From Buddleja alternifolia (Eukaryota > Streptophyta > Magnoliopsida > Lamiales > Scrophulariaceae): 64,000 nt of DNA. Each line of letters starts with the position of its first letter. Position 1 is the stretch's first letter. A program made the translations under genes and the position numbers. Of this stretch, positions 11,392-22,851 are shown piece by piece. The DNA is taken from the NCBI GenBank assembly GCA_019426215.1, contig CM033396.1, positions 31,911,154-31,975,153 of the forward strand, in the 5' to 3' direction. The notes beneath the pieces are model-generated. The model was not told the origin of the DNA and did no database searches. It saw only the letters and a program-made list of their open reading frames with translations.

Positions 11392-12520
11392 GTATTGGAT
11401 GTGTCTTTGCCTCGCGTCACTCGCACAAATTGATGATGAACGTGCCACTTTTGATAAGTGGACCGATGATAATATCTAAGTGAGATGTATCATGATAGCT
11501 TCACTGACTAATGAGCTTCAAAAGCAATTTGAGCACATGACCATCTCTAAGGATATTATCAAGAGTCTCGAGGAGCTCTATGGCATTCGAACTAGGAGGG
11601 AGAGATTCGCAATCTCTAAAGAGCTATTCCGCGCTCACTTGCACGAGGGATCGATGATCACGTTTTACGTATGATTGGTCTTATTAATAAGCTCTCCGAT
11701 CTTGGTGTAAAACTTGAGACCGAGCTTTCTGCTGACCTCGTGCTTCAGTCCCTTCCAAAGTCGTTTGACCAGTTGGTCATCAACTACAACATGAATTAAC
11801 TTGAGGCTTGATTACCCGAGTTGTTGAACATGTTGATGAATACAGATGACACCATCAAGAAAGATAAACCGGTACTGCTTGTTGGTTCCTCATCCCGTTC
11901 TAAGGGCCATAAGGACAAGGGGAAAAAGAACAACAACAAGAAAAAGCAGTTGAAGGGCAAAGGTGGTGTGAAAAAGGCTAGTACCGATCAGGGTGCGTGC
12001 TTTAATTGTGGTAAAAAGGGACATTGGAAGCGCAACTGCACTGAATCAGTGAATGGTATGTTTTATGTTGAAATTAACTTATCAGTTAATGATGCTTCTT
12101 GGGTGTTGTTGGACACAGGATGTAGAGTTCACCTTTGCAATGATTTGCAGGTTATTTTTTCCCAACAAAAATCGTGTTATTTTGAACAATATATTTTACA
12201 TTCCGCAATTAATTAAGAACATCATTTCTGTACCCTTGTTGGACAAGGAAGGCTATAGTTTGTTATAAAAAATGGAGCTTGCTCCATGTTTTATGGTTCT
12301 TCTTTAATATTGGAATCAAAGTTGTCTCATGCATACACGGTTCTCCCCGATACTCCAATCTTATTATCTCAACATGAGGAACATACTAGTAAGAGAAAGT
12401 TGGATAATCAAAATGATACATACTTGTGGCATGCTAGACTAGGCCATATCTCTAAGGATAGGATTCATAAGATGATGACTTGGTCATCTTACCCTTTAGA
12501 CAAGTATGTATCATTTTGAG
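11392..12520 (+). mobile_element. Copia A gag/protease/pre-integrase, plus-strand arm
   Basis: Plus-strand gag begins abruptly near VLDVSLPRV and DDERATFDKWTDDN, exactly the part missing from the minus-strand arm. It then runs through ISKDIIKSLEELYGIRT, LFRAHLHEGS, LLVGSSSRSKGHKDKGK and the knuckle CFNCGKKGHWKRNC (11998-12039). Next come the protease motif LLDTGCRVHLCNDLQV, the linker, and the pre-integrase WHARLGHISKDRIHKM. It ends near 12475-12520. Stops at about 11478 and 11674 and a frame change break it. The same internal protease deletion is present in both arms, so one arm derives from the other or from a shared deleted parent. Confidence 0.85.
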
Positions 12521-12535
12521 TTGTTCAAATTTTCG

Positions 12536-13230
12536 TGCTAAGTTTGTTGTTCAAATTTGAACAAACAAACTGAAAATGTAATAAAGGATGAGGAATTTTT
12601 CGAGGCGAGAATTAATTTTATCCTTAACACGAAATTGCCCCGGCTATAGGTGGTACCGGCTTTGACAAAATGTGTCCCAAGATACAACAAAAACTTTTCT
12701 AAAGATTGAACCACTTCAATTTCAGAAAACAACTAACTTTACTTTTCTGCTGAAATCTCAAAAAAAAGATGAAGATGATTTGAAGAACTCAAGAACACTA
12801 GAGAGAATTGTGTTGTGTTTTGAGTTGGTGTGTTTTACAATGGAGGGAATGATTGCTATTTATAGGCAAAAACCATTGCCACAAGAATCAATCCACACCA
12901 TCCATATTTAAGATCTAATATTAGCCATCCAAGTTGCTCAACTTGTAAAGTTGCCAACTTGATTAGCTCATATGTCATGCATGACATAATTTCCAATTAA
13001 AATGTGGTGTATATCCAATGTGGGATACACAGGTTTAAACCGCTCACTGTAGCACTTAATTTCTCATTCGTTACAAGTCCGATTTGAAAAATTCGAAATG
13101 CTAAACTCATCTACTTGGAACGTAGATTAAGATTATCCAATAATCTTTAGTATCCCGGATACTAACGGTGTTCGAATTTCGTACACAAAAATGGTGGGAA
13201 CCACACGTTGTAAAACCATTTTATCCAACA
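12536..13230 (-). repeat. Copia B LTR, minus orientation
   Basis: Its minus strand begins TGTTGGATAAAATGG and ends near AACTTAGCA, about 695 bp, with homologues at 20196-20874 and 23387-24172. A polypurine-like GTGTGGGAGAT on the minus strand adjoins its start, so it is the 3' LTR of the fragment to its right. The TATA-like TATAAATA of the promoter is visible on the minus strand near 12860. Confidence 0.87.
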
Positions 13231-14281
13231 ATCTCCCACACGAATGAAATTAATGCAATACATGATCTTGAGATTTCAATTGAAAGTTTATCACATCAGA
13301 AGAGGTAGCTTTTGGCTTTGAACCTTTCCTAGTGAAGTATCATCGGATTTACTAGGCTACCCAATGAACGTGATGTCTTCAATTAGTCAGCCGTTCGTGT
13401 GAACCCAGACAACAATATTCATATAATAAACTTTCAACAATTTTTCAATTCTCACGGTTGGGTCCATTTTGGTCGTGGCACCCCCTCTTGGTTTCAGAAG
13501 TGTTTACATTTTACTCAATGATGAGGCGGTCAACACCTCACACTTACATAGGTGACTTCCTAATTAAGAGTATCCTACCATACTCCACTTCATTTAGACA
13601 GTGTAGGAATCATTAAAAGCCCAACTTAACCTTTGCTACAACTTGCAGGTTGCACTTCTTTATCATAGCTAATGGGTTTAAAGTTTATTAATTAACTCTT
13701 AAGTGTCTCACTGAATGTTCACAACTTAGTTGTCTCATTGAACCAAGATCTTGGGATCTTCAGTAAACATAGTTGGGTTACCGCTGTGTCCATTTTTAAT
13801 CTGTAAACTTTAAACCTCTTGATAGGTATTCTACTTGATCTCTAGGCAATCCTTTCGTTAAAGGATCTACAATATTATGCTTTGATTTCACATAATCAAT
13901 GGACTAATCCGTTAGAGATCAACTGTTTAATGGTATTGTGTCTACGACGAATATGTCTAGACTTACTTACCATTATACATATTATTTTGCGCCTTACCAA
14001 TTGCAGACTGACAGTCTTAATGAATTAAGATTGAGGGTACTGGTTTTTCCCAACAGAGAACATCTTCTAAGAGATTTCGTAGTCACTCAGCTTCTTCACT
14101 AGCTTTGTCTAAAGCTATGAATTCTGATTCCATTGTGGATCGAGCTATGCAAGTTTGCTTAGATGATTTCCACGACACTGCTCCACCACCAATGGTAAAA
14201 ATGTACCCATTCGTGGACTTAGAGTCATTTATGTCTGATATCCAATTAGCATCTATGTATCCTTCTATTACACCTGAATAT
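13231..14281 (-). pseudogene. Copia B RNase H end and 3' untranslated region (minus copy)
   Basis: From about 14281 down to 13770 the minus strand encodes copia RNase [60 protein letters not shown], then DCQSAIGKAQ and MYNGKSRHIRRRHNTIKQL, with stops. From 13770 to 13231 it is 3' untranslated sequence homologous to 22860-23386. The plus copy of copia B lacks this RNase H, so the two copies decayed independently. The upstream part is cut at 14281 by the CACTA palindrome. Confidence 0.83.
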
Positions 14282-16115
14282 CAGGTCGGTTATTCGAATC
14301 AACGTGCAAAGAATCCAGAATAATAAACAATCTCTTTAATTGGATCAATCACAAGCAACACCCAATGTCCCCTAAATTGAAAAGCATTCAAAAGGTAAGT
14401 TCAAAATTAGTTTTGGGTACGTAACAAATTTTACAAAATAAAGTTGGGTGTTTAGTAACTCACCTGGTGTTGTAAGGTGCAATAAACAACTTCCCGTCTG
14501 CGCAATCTTTCATGGCATTTGTTATATATTTCGCTTGTAAGATACGTTGAGAGGGAGTAATACCTGCTCCCGTAGCTATAATATGTGGGTGAAGAAACCC
14601 AAAATTATTTGTTTTCTCTTCGGGGACCACGTACTTAGCCCACAAACACCTAAATTGAGAGCATAAAATAAATTTGAACAAGAAAATAAACATAGTTCAA
14701 ATTAATGCAGTAAAATAATTTAAAAACTAACTTTTTTTAATTGATATTTAAAAACATACTTGATGTAAGCTGAAATGATAGAGACTCCTATTTGTTCTTT
14801 GCACAAAAAATGATAGATCTCCTCCCGCCCAAGATACTCTTGATAGGGTTCGTTATTATAGATTGCCTCGGGAATGTCTATAGCGATCAATTGTTCAATA
14901 GGCATTATTTGCAAATACCTTTCAAGAGTTACAAGTGGCTGAGGGAGTTGATCAGCTGTTACATCTGCTGCTCTGTCATCTTCACGTGAAGGGTTGGCCA
15001 CAGGAGGTGTTCGTTTGACAGTTGAGTGCTTCGTCATCTCTGATTTATGTTTTCAAACTGATGATTTGGATTTTCCAAGAGATTATTTAAGCAAAGAAAA
15101 CCAACGTGAATGTTACAAACCAAAGTATATTTAGTAACCTTAAACAATTGTTATAATTTATTAATGGCTAGGTATTAATAATTACGTACCGATGCATCAC
15201 TGACAGTGACAAGACTCTTAGGCCAAGCAACAATGTATCCCACAGCCTCAGAAACTGTGAACACTTCTTCATCAGCGAGAGCGACTGGTAGGGGTGCAAT
15301 ATCTTCAATTACAATGTCAATCATCACTTTCACAAGGTGGGTGGCTAATGGAAGTGTATGCAGCGTTCTATCATCTGGTCGATTGTACATTTGTCCTTTA
15401 GCCACCAAACGATAAGACGGTGTTGAAAGTGACAATTGACATGGCGCCACAACCTACATATATAAAATATATATATATACCATTATATTAGAAAATTTTG
15501 TGTATTTTAATGAATTGTAAGTTATATGATCACTTAATAATTTCATATCATTACCTGAGGAAGGTTCTTAACTGGATCTGGGTAGCTATCTTTCAAAAAA
15601 ACCGCCTCATCTTCATGTGGCTGCTGCGACCCAGACGTCTTATGCTCGTCAAACTCGCGTCGCAATGAGGATAGTGATGCAGTGAGTATGTGCACCATGT
15701 TTTTCAAGTTATCAATCTCCTCATCTTTAGAAGGCTTTTTTTGTGATACCCCAAAGCCTACACCCCTAACGCGACCCGAATGCTCCTTCTTGTTAAGAGT
15801 TTTAGCCAATATATCATTCCGGGTCCTCTCGCTTCCACTATGGCTACCCTCCTGTGATAAGCACTCCTGTAATAATACATTTAAAAATTAGTGAACTTTG
15901 CTCCTTTAAAAAAATTTCAAAACAACATACAACACATGATATAGCTAAAATTGCAAATAACTCACAATTTCATCTGATACTCTTTTAACATTGACATTAT
16001 CAATGTTATGCTGGTTGTCAGAATGTGCAATCCTCCATACGATTTAACATTGACATTATCAATGTTATGCTGGTTGTCAGAATGTGCAATCCTCCATACG
16101 AGTGCTCGTGTCACG
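14282..16115 (-). mobile_element. CACTA element, left palindrome arm
   Basis: This is the inverted copy of 16126-17928, including introns, with only scattered differences (4 of 91 residues in the DUF8039-like block). Minus-strand coding blocks are: 15543-15809 (LNKKEHSGRVRGVGFGVSQ, NLKNMVHILTASLSSL), 15175-15450 (APCQLSLSTPSYRLVAKGQM, VSEAVGYIVAWPKSLVTV), 14720-15037 (LVTLERYLQIMPIEQLIAID) and 14460-14693. It lacks the transposon terminus and the last Ulp1 exons. The outer end joins copia B RNase H at 14281/14282. Confidence 0.88.
15984..16102. repeat. 59-bp tandem duplication near the palindrome centre
   Basis: Two copies of a unit starting tttaacattgacattatcaa and ending cctccatacga lie head to tail in the left arm. 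The right arm holds one full inverted copy plus a second partial one (about 16228-16252), so the arms differ here. Confidence 0.85.
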
Positions 16116-16140
16116 ATTGCACAGACGTGACACGAGCACT
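16101..16140. repeat. Centre of the CACTA palindrome
   Basis: A stem agtgctcgtgtcacg / cgtgacacgagcact with a 10-nt loop at 16116-16125 forms the symmetry axis between the 1.8-kb arms. There is effectively no spacer. Confidence 0.92.
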
Positions 16141-16329
16141 CGTATGGAGGATTGCACATTCTGACAACCAGCATAACATAGATAATGTCAATGTTAAAAG
16201 AGTATCAGATGAAATTGTGAGTTATTTGCACATTCTGACAACCAGCATAACATGTGTTGTATGTTGTTTTTGAAATTTTTTTAAAAGAGCAAAGTTCACT
16301 AATTTTTAAATGTATTATTACAGGAGTGC

Positions 16330-18535
16330 TTATCCCAGGAGGGTAGCCATAGTGGAAACGAGAGGACCCGGAATGATATATTGGCTAAAGCTCTTAACAA
16401 GAAGGAGCATTCGGGTTGCGTTAGGGGTGTAGGCTTTGGGGGTATCACAAAAACACTATTTTATTGACAAAAAGCCTTCTAAAGATGAGGAGATTGATAA
16501 CTTGAAAAACATGGTGCACATGCTCACTACATCACTATCCTCATTGCGACGCGAGTTTGACGAGCATAAGGCGTCTGGGTCGCAGTAGCCACATGAAGAT
16601 GAGGCGGTTTCTTTGAAAGATAGCTGGTCAGATCCAGTTAAGAACCTTCCTCAGGCAATGATATGAAATTATTAAGTGATCATATAACTTGCAATTCATT
16701 AAAATACACAAATTTTTCTAATATAATGGTATATATATATATATTTTATATATGTAGGTTGTGGCGCCATGTCAATTGTCACTTTCAACACCGTCTTATC
16801 GTTTGGTGGCTAAAGGACAAATGTACAATCGACCAGATGATAGAACGCTGCATACACTTCCATTACCCACCCACCTTGTGAAAGTGATGATTGACATTGC
16901 AATTGAAGATATTGCACCCCTACCAGTCCCTCTCGCCGATGAAGAAGTGTTCACAGTTTCTGAGGCTGTGGGATACATTATTGCATGGCCTAAGAGTCTT
17001 GTCACTGTCAGTGATGCATCGGTACGTAATTATTAATACTTAGCCATTAATAAATTATAACAATTGTTTAAGGTTACTAAATATACTTTGGTTTGTAACA
17101 TTCACGTTGGTTTTCTTTGCTTAAATAGTCTCTTGGAAAATCCAAATCATCAGTTGGAAAACATAAATCAGAGATGACGAAGCACTCAGCTGTCAAACGA
17201 ACACCTCTTGTGGCCAACCCTTCACGTGAAGATGATAGAGCAGCAGACGTAACAGCTGATCAACTCCCTCAGCCACTTGTAACTCTTGAAAGGTACCTGC
17301 AAATAATGCCTATTGAACAATTGATCGCTATAGACATTCCCGAGGCAATCTATAATAACGAACCCTATCAAGAGTATCTTGGGTGGAAGGATATCTGTCA
17401 TTTTTTGCGCAAAGAACAAATAGGAGTCTCTATCATTTCAGTTTACATCAAGTAAGTTTTTAAATATCAATTAAAAAAAAGTTAGTTTTTAAATTATTTT
17501 ACTGCATTAATTTGGACTATGTTTATTTTCTTGTTCAAATTTATTTTATGCTCAATTTAGGTGATTGTGGGCTAAGTACGTGGTCCTCGAAGAGAAAACA
17601 AATAATTTCGGGTTCCTTAGCCCACATACTATAGCTGCGGGAGCAGGTATTACTCCCTCTCAGCGTATCTTACAAGCGCAATATATAACAAATGCCATGA
17701 AAGATTGCGCAGACGGGAAGTTGTTTATTGCACCTTACAACACCGGGTGAGTTACTAAACACCCAACTTTATTTTGTAAAATTTTTTACGTACGCAAAAC
17801 TAATTTTGAACTTATCTTTTGAATGCTTTTTAATTTAGGGGACATTGGGTGTTGCTTGTGATTGATCCAATTAAAGAGATCGTTTATTATCTGGATTCTT
17901 TGCACGTTGATTCGAATAACCGACCTGCTATGAAAGAATCAATCAGTAAATTTTTCATTCAATCAATGTATTCATTATATTTAATATTAATTTTAAAGTG
18001 TATATATCTTCCTAGATTTCACATGTATATTTGCTTGATATTGACATCTTTCCTTGTTTTTTGATGTTTTTAACAGTGCTGTGTTGATGTCTCGTGCAAA
18101 TCGTAACACCTAAAAGGCCAAATCCAAAAAAATGGCCTGTAAATGGACTTCTATAAAGGTTAGTGTAATTTTATATTTTTGAGAGATTATTCGTATAAAC
18201 GTTATTGTTCTAATACAATTTTTTATTTCAATTTTGTAGTGCCCCATGCAGTTAAACGACAAAGATTGTGGCTTCTTTGTTATGAAATTCATGAAGGATA
18301 TTATTAGTCACGGAGAATCTACACTCCCCCCAGCGGTATGCATAATCCTAATTAATACTCATCATCAAATTCTAATTTCCCTTTATAAGTTATTAAACCT
18401 TTGTTGTGTTTTCAATCTCTATCGTGCAGTACTTTCCTGATTGTCAATACGTCACTTACTCTATAGAGCAACTTGATGAAGTACGTGGCGAATTGGCACA
18501 ATACATTTTCCAATGCGCTTTTGGTATGGTGTAAG
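16330..18535 (+). pseudogene. CACTA-encoded Ulp1-like cysteine protease, multi-exon
   Basis: Exon-like blocks with GT/AG edges are: about 16330-16655 (damaged by a small insertion near 16440-16480 and a stop); 16758-17022 (DUF8039-like, VSEAVGYIIAWPKSLVTV); about 17130-17452 (LVTLERYLQIMPIEQLIAID); about 17562-17747 (AGITPSQRILQAQYITNAM); 17839-17966; about 18077-18160; 18240-18334; and 18430-18535. The last blocks are a C48 (Ulp1) protease. It retains catalytic His in GHWVLLVIDP (17843-17845), Asp in YYLDSLH (17894-17896), Gln and Cys in MQLNDKDCGFF (Cys 18267-18269). C48 proteases cleave SUMO-like tags, and such domains are commonly carried by plant CACTA and MULE transposons. A stop at about 18112 and the early damage make this copy a pseudogene. 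Confidence 0.82.
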
Positions 18536-18849
18536 TTGTAAATTGTTGTAAATTTTTATTTGATTTGTTGTATTTAATTGATTGTAAACTCGTTATCAGT
18601 TGTTGGAGATTATACGTAAAATTTGATTTGTTGGAGATTATGCAAATTGGAACAATACATTTGTTGGTTTTTGTTGTTAGAGATGATCATTTAATTTGGT
18701 GAAGTTAATTTTGGGTTGCACGTTTGTTGTTTCTGTTGAATTGATTTTATGGTTTGTTGTGTTAGTGTGTTGAATTTTGAGCTTGTGGGAAGCTAGTTAC
18801 AATAAATTTTGTACAGTACAGCAAGAAATTTTTTTTAAGAAAAATAAAA

Positions 18850-19096
18850 AATACACCTATTATAGCGGTTTTTCACAAAACCGCCAAAATAGGTAAAACC
18901 TATTATACCGCTATAATAAGTATAGAAAAAAAACTGGAGAAAAATTTACAGCGGTTTTTTTCGGAACCGCTATAATTGGTCCCTATTACAGCGGTTCAAA
19001 AACTACTGTTATTGGTCTAACCAATTACAGCGGTACCTATTACAGCGGTTAAAACCGCTGTTTAACCGCTGTAATAGGTCATTTCTGTAGTAGTGA
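18850..19096 (+). repeat. CACTA subterminal repeats and terminal inverted repeat
   Basis: The motif CAGCGGTT or its complement AACCGCTG occurs many times, often as hairpins (for example the pair around 19045-19070), mixed with tattaca/taatagg tracts. The stretch ends in the CACTA terminus. Subterminal arrays of this kind are the known binding sites for the TNPA-like protein. Confidence 0.88.
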
Positions 19097-20195
19097 CAAG
19101 AGGTCTCATGTGCAGGCAATGACTAACATCGCATAAGTTCCGGAAAGCTCAAACCGGAGAAGAAAGTTTAAGGGGAAGTCCAAAGGGAACTCCCAGAAAA
19201 AGAAAGGCAAGTTGAAACAGGGAGATGGATGTTACAACTGTGGCCAACCTAGACACTGGGCTAGAGACCGCAAAGAACCCAGGAAAAATAAGTCTCAAGG
19301 GCAACGTTATGGTAAAAATCAGAACAAAGGCAAAAATCAAGTGTAGACCCAGGTGCACTTGGCTGAAGATGATGTCCAGTGCATCAATGAAATGACTGAC
19401 GATCTGTCTGACCACCAGGTGCCGATTAATCTGACTGATCTTGATCTCACTGTCGTCGTGTTCGAAGCCAATTTGGCGGACAACCCGAGGGAGTGGTTCA
19501 TAGATGCTGGGGCTACTCGCCACATTTGTTCTGATAGAGATGCTTTCTCGTCCTATTCCCCAACTGATGGACGGAGATTGTTTATGGGAAACTCGGCCAC
19601 GTCTCCAGTGGTTGGAATGGGGAAAGTTGTGCTGAAGATGACTTCAGGCAAAGAGTCAGACATTGACTGAAGTTCTGCATGTTCCGAAAATTTGCAAGAA
19701 TTTGGTATCCGGTTCAGCTTTGGTCAAGAATAGGTTCATTATAGTCTTCGAGGCTGATAGATTTTCTTTAACAAAGAAAGGATTTTACGTTGGAAAATGT
19801 TACCTTGATGATCAAGGCCTTTTCAAGAGAAATGTAATAAATGAAATCTGCTCTGTTGTAATTGAAAATGAAAGCAATAAAGCAATAAAAATATTAAAAA
19901 TTCTGTGTATTTGCTTGAGTATTCTAATTTGTGGCATGTTAGACTAGGACATGTAAATTATAATAGCATTCGAAGATTGGTCAACTTGAACTTATTACCA
20001 ACTTTTAAAGTTGAAAATGAACATAAATGTGAAATTTGTGTTGAAGCAAAACTAGTCAAACAACCGTTTCCTTCAATGGAAAGAAACAACGCACCTCTAG
20101 AACTTATTCACAGTGACTTCTGTGATTTGAAGTTTGTACAAACTAGAGGTGGGAAAAAGTATTTCATTACATTCATAGATGATTGCACAAAGTAT
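19097..20195 (+). pseudogene. Copia B gag end, protease and pre-integrase (plus copy)
   Basis: It starts inside gag just past the CACTA terminus. It carries the zinc knuckle CYNCGQPRHWARD (with Arg in place of the last Cys), the protease block WFIDAGATRHICSDRDAFSS and GNSATSPVVGMGKVVLKMTS. After a frameshift near 19665 come VLHVPKICKNLVSGSALVKN, then [34 protein letters not shown] and the integrase start [20 protein letters not shown]. The protease Asp (DAGAT) is retained. The frame is cut at 20195 by an LTR insertion. Confidence 0.87.
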
Positions 20196-20922
20196 TGTTA
20201 AGTTTGTTGTTCAAATTTTAACCAACAAACTGAGAATGCAACAAAGGATTAGGAATTTTTCGAAGCGAGAATTAACTCTATCCATAACACGAAATTGCCC
20301 CGACTTTGACAAAACGTGTCCCGAGATACAACGAAAAATTTTCTGAAAATTAAACCATTTCAATTTCAGAAAAACAACGAAATTTACTTTTCAACTGAAA
20401 TCTCAAGAAAAAAATGAAGATGATTTGAAGAACTCAAGAACACTAGAGAGAATTGTATTGTGTTTTGAGTTGGTGTGTTTTACAATGAGGGAATGGTTGC
20501 TATTTATAAGCAAAAATCATTGCCACAACAATCAATCCACACCATCCATATTTAAGATCCAATATTAGTCATCCAAGTTGCTCAACTTGTAAAGTTGCCA
20601 ACTTGATTAGCTCATATCTCATGCATGACATATTTTCCAATTAAAATGTGGTGTATATCCAATGTGGGATACACAAGTTCAAACCCCTCACTTTAGCACT
20701 TAATTTCTCATTCGTTACAAGTCCGATTTTAGAAATTCGAAATGCTAAACCCATCTACTCGGAACGTAGACTAAAATTATCCAATCATCTTTAGTATCCC
20801 GGATACTAACGGTGTTTGAATTTCGTACACAAAAGTGGTGGGAATCACACTTTGTAAAAGCATTTTATCCAACAATCCCCCACACGAATGAAATTAATGC
20901 AATACATGCTCTTGAGATTTCG
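20196..20922 (-). repeat. Copia B LTR plus 48-bp internal stub, inserted in the plus copy
   Basis: The LTR (20196-20874) is in minus orientation, followed by 48 bp of adjoining 3' untranslated sequence (polypurine complement tcccccacac, ending gagatttcg). It sits in integrase after gcacaaagtat. A stretch of about 180 bp of integrase is present on both sides (20016-20194 and 20924-21104), far longer than a 5-bp integration duplication. Confidence 0.85.
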
Positions 20923-22851
20923 AAATGAACATAAATGTGAAATTTGTGTTGAGGCAAAGCTAGTCAAACAACCGTTTCCTTCAGTGGAAAGAAACACCGC
21001 ACCTCTAGAACTTATTCACAGTAACTTCTGTGATTTGAAGTTTGTACAAACTAGAGGTGGGAAAAAGTATTTCATTACATTCATAGATGATTGTACAAAG
21101 TATTATTATGTGTATTTACTAAGAAGTAAAGACGAAGCGCTTGGAGTATTTACACATTACAAAACGGAAGTTGAAAATTAACTTGGAAAAAGGATAAAAA
21201 AAAACTATCCTAAGTGATAGAGGTGGAGAATACGAAGCGCCTTTTGATGAATTTTGTACCAACTCTAGAATTATTCATCAAATGATGGCACCATATTCAC
21301 CTCAATCAAATGGTGTTGCTGAACGCAAAAATAGCACTCTAAAAAAAATGATGAATGCGATGTTGATAAATTCTGGATTACCTCAGAATTTGTGGGGGGA
21401 GGCGATCATCTCCGCAAATTATATACTTAATAAAATTCCCCACAAAAGTAGGAGTGAGACTCCTTAAGAACTCTGGAAAGGCCACAAACCTTCATACAAG
21501 TACCTCAAAGTGTGGCAGTGTTTAAGATAGGACCTAAAACTATTGATTGCATATTCATTGGTTATGCACTTAATAATAGCGCCTATCGATTTTTGGTACA
21601 TAAATCAGAAATATTTGTATTTCATGAAGGTACTATCATGGAATCTAGAAATGCTTCGTTTTTTGAGGATGTCTTTCCAAGTAAGGAAAGAAATGAGCAA
21701 TTTCCTCTTAAAAGAACATTTGATGAGTCTATGAGTAGTTCTAATCCCGATGACAAAGAACCACGTCGTAGCAAAAGGGCAATAGTTCCAAAAAAATTTT
21801 GGTCCCGATTATGTATCTTATACATAGGGGAGCCAAGAACGATTAAGGAAGCTATGTCCAGTCCAAATGCTCAACTTTGGAAAGAGGCTATCAATAGTGA
21901 AATCGAGTTTATTTTGCACAACCATACCTGGGAGTTGGTTGATCTTCCAAAGGGAAGTAAGCCTAAAAGGTTGTAAATGGATTCTGAAAAGAAAGTATAA
22001 GGCTGATGGAACTGTTGATAAAGGCCCGTTTGGTAGTCAAAGAATACCGACAAACGGAAGGTCTTGATTTCTTCGATACTTATTCTCCGGTAATGAGAAT
22101 AACATCCATAAGATTATACACTGCTATTGTCTGCATAACCTTGAGATACATCAAATGGATGTTAAGACTACGTTTCTGAATGGAGAATTAGATGAAGAAA
22201 TATATATTGAACAACCCGAGGGATATGTTGCTCTTGGAAAGGAGAAGAAAGTGTGTAAACTTGTAAAGTAGTTGTACGGACTTAAACAATCGCCAAAGTA
22301 GTGGTATAAAAAATTTGATAGCACGATGTTATCAAATAGTTTCAAGATCAACGTGTGTGATAAATGTGTGTATGTTAGACAAACACATAACGCATATGTC
22401 ATGGTGTGCCTATATGTAGATGACATGTTGATAAAGGGTAGTAATCATGAAATTATCATGACTACTAAAGGAATGTTAAAGAAGAACTTTGACATGAAGG
22501 ATATGGGACTTGCAAACGTCATCTTAAGGATTAAGATCCTGAGGACTTCTGAAGGATTAGTCTTATCGCAATCTCATTACGTTGAAACGGTTCCTTCCGA
22601 GCAATAGTGTACTACGCAAGAACCATGGCGAACCCGTATCGCAGTTAGAGTATGCTAGGGTCATTGGAAGTTTGATGTATATCATGAACTGTACCCGCCC
22701 TGATCTAGCTTACTCTATGAGCAAGTTGAGTAGGTTCACGAATAATCCTAGTTTAGACCATTGGAAGGCCTTAACTAGAGTACTTAAGTACTTAAAGCAC
22801 ACAAAAAGCTTTAGATTATACTACTCAAGATATCCCAACCATGTTGACTAG
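20923..22851 (+). pseudogene. Copia B integrase and reverse transcriptase (plus copy)
   Basis: After the duplicated block, integrase continues with [56 protein letters not shown] and LINSGLPQNLWGEAI; its D, D and E are visible. Then come the linker and reverse transcriptase blocks [88 protein letters not shown], and VIGSLMYIMNCTRPDLAYSM. The catalytic YVDD is intact, but stops and frameshifts near 21180, 21468, 21975, 22080, 22270 and 22607 break the frame. RNase H is deleted: the sequence passes from RLYYSRYPNHVD to 3' untranslated DNA at 22851. Confidence 0.87.

Larger units (their letters stand above)
16126..19096 (+). mobile_element. CACTA (En/Spm) element, right arm to its terminus
   Basis: The plus-strand half ends with tttctgtagtagtg at 19083-19096, the reverse complement of CACTACTACAGAAA and a canonical CACTA terminal repeat. 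It is preceded by dense subterminal repeats. The coding part encodes the C-terminal half of a CACTA ORF (transposon protein with DUF8039-like and Ulp1 protease domains). The element interrupts copia B gag at 19096/19097. The other terminus is not in the window because the element is folded back at 16120. Confidence 0.9.

Noticed and set aside
15962..16273. Short repeats resembling a CRISPR array
   Set aside because: They are a tandem duplication and its inverted copies at a palindrome centre in a plant genome; no spacers of regular length and no cas genes.
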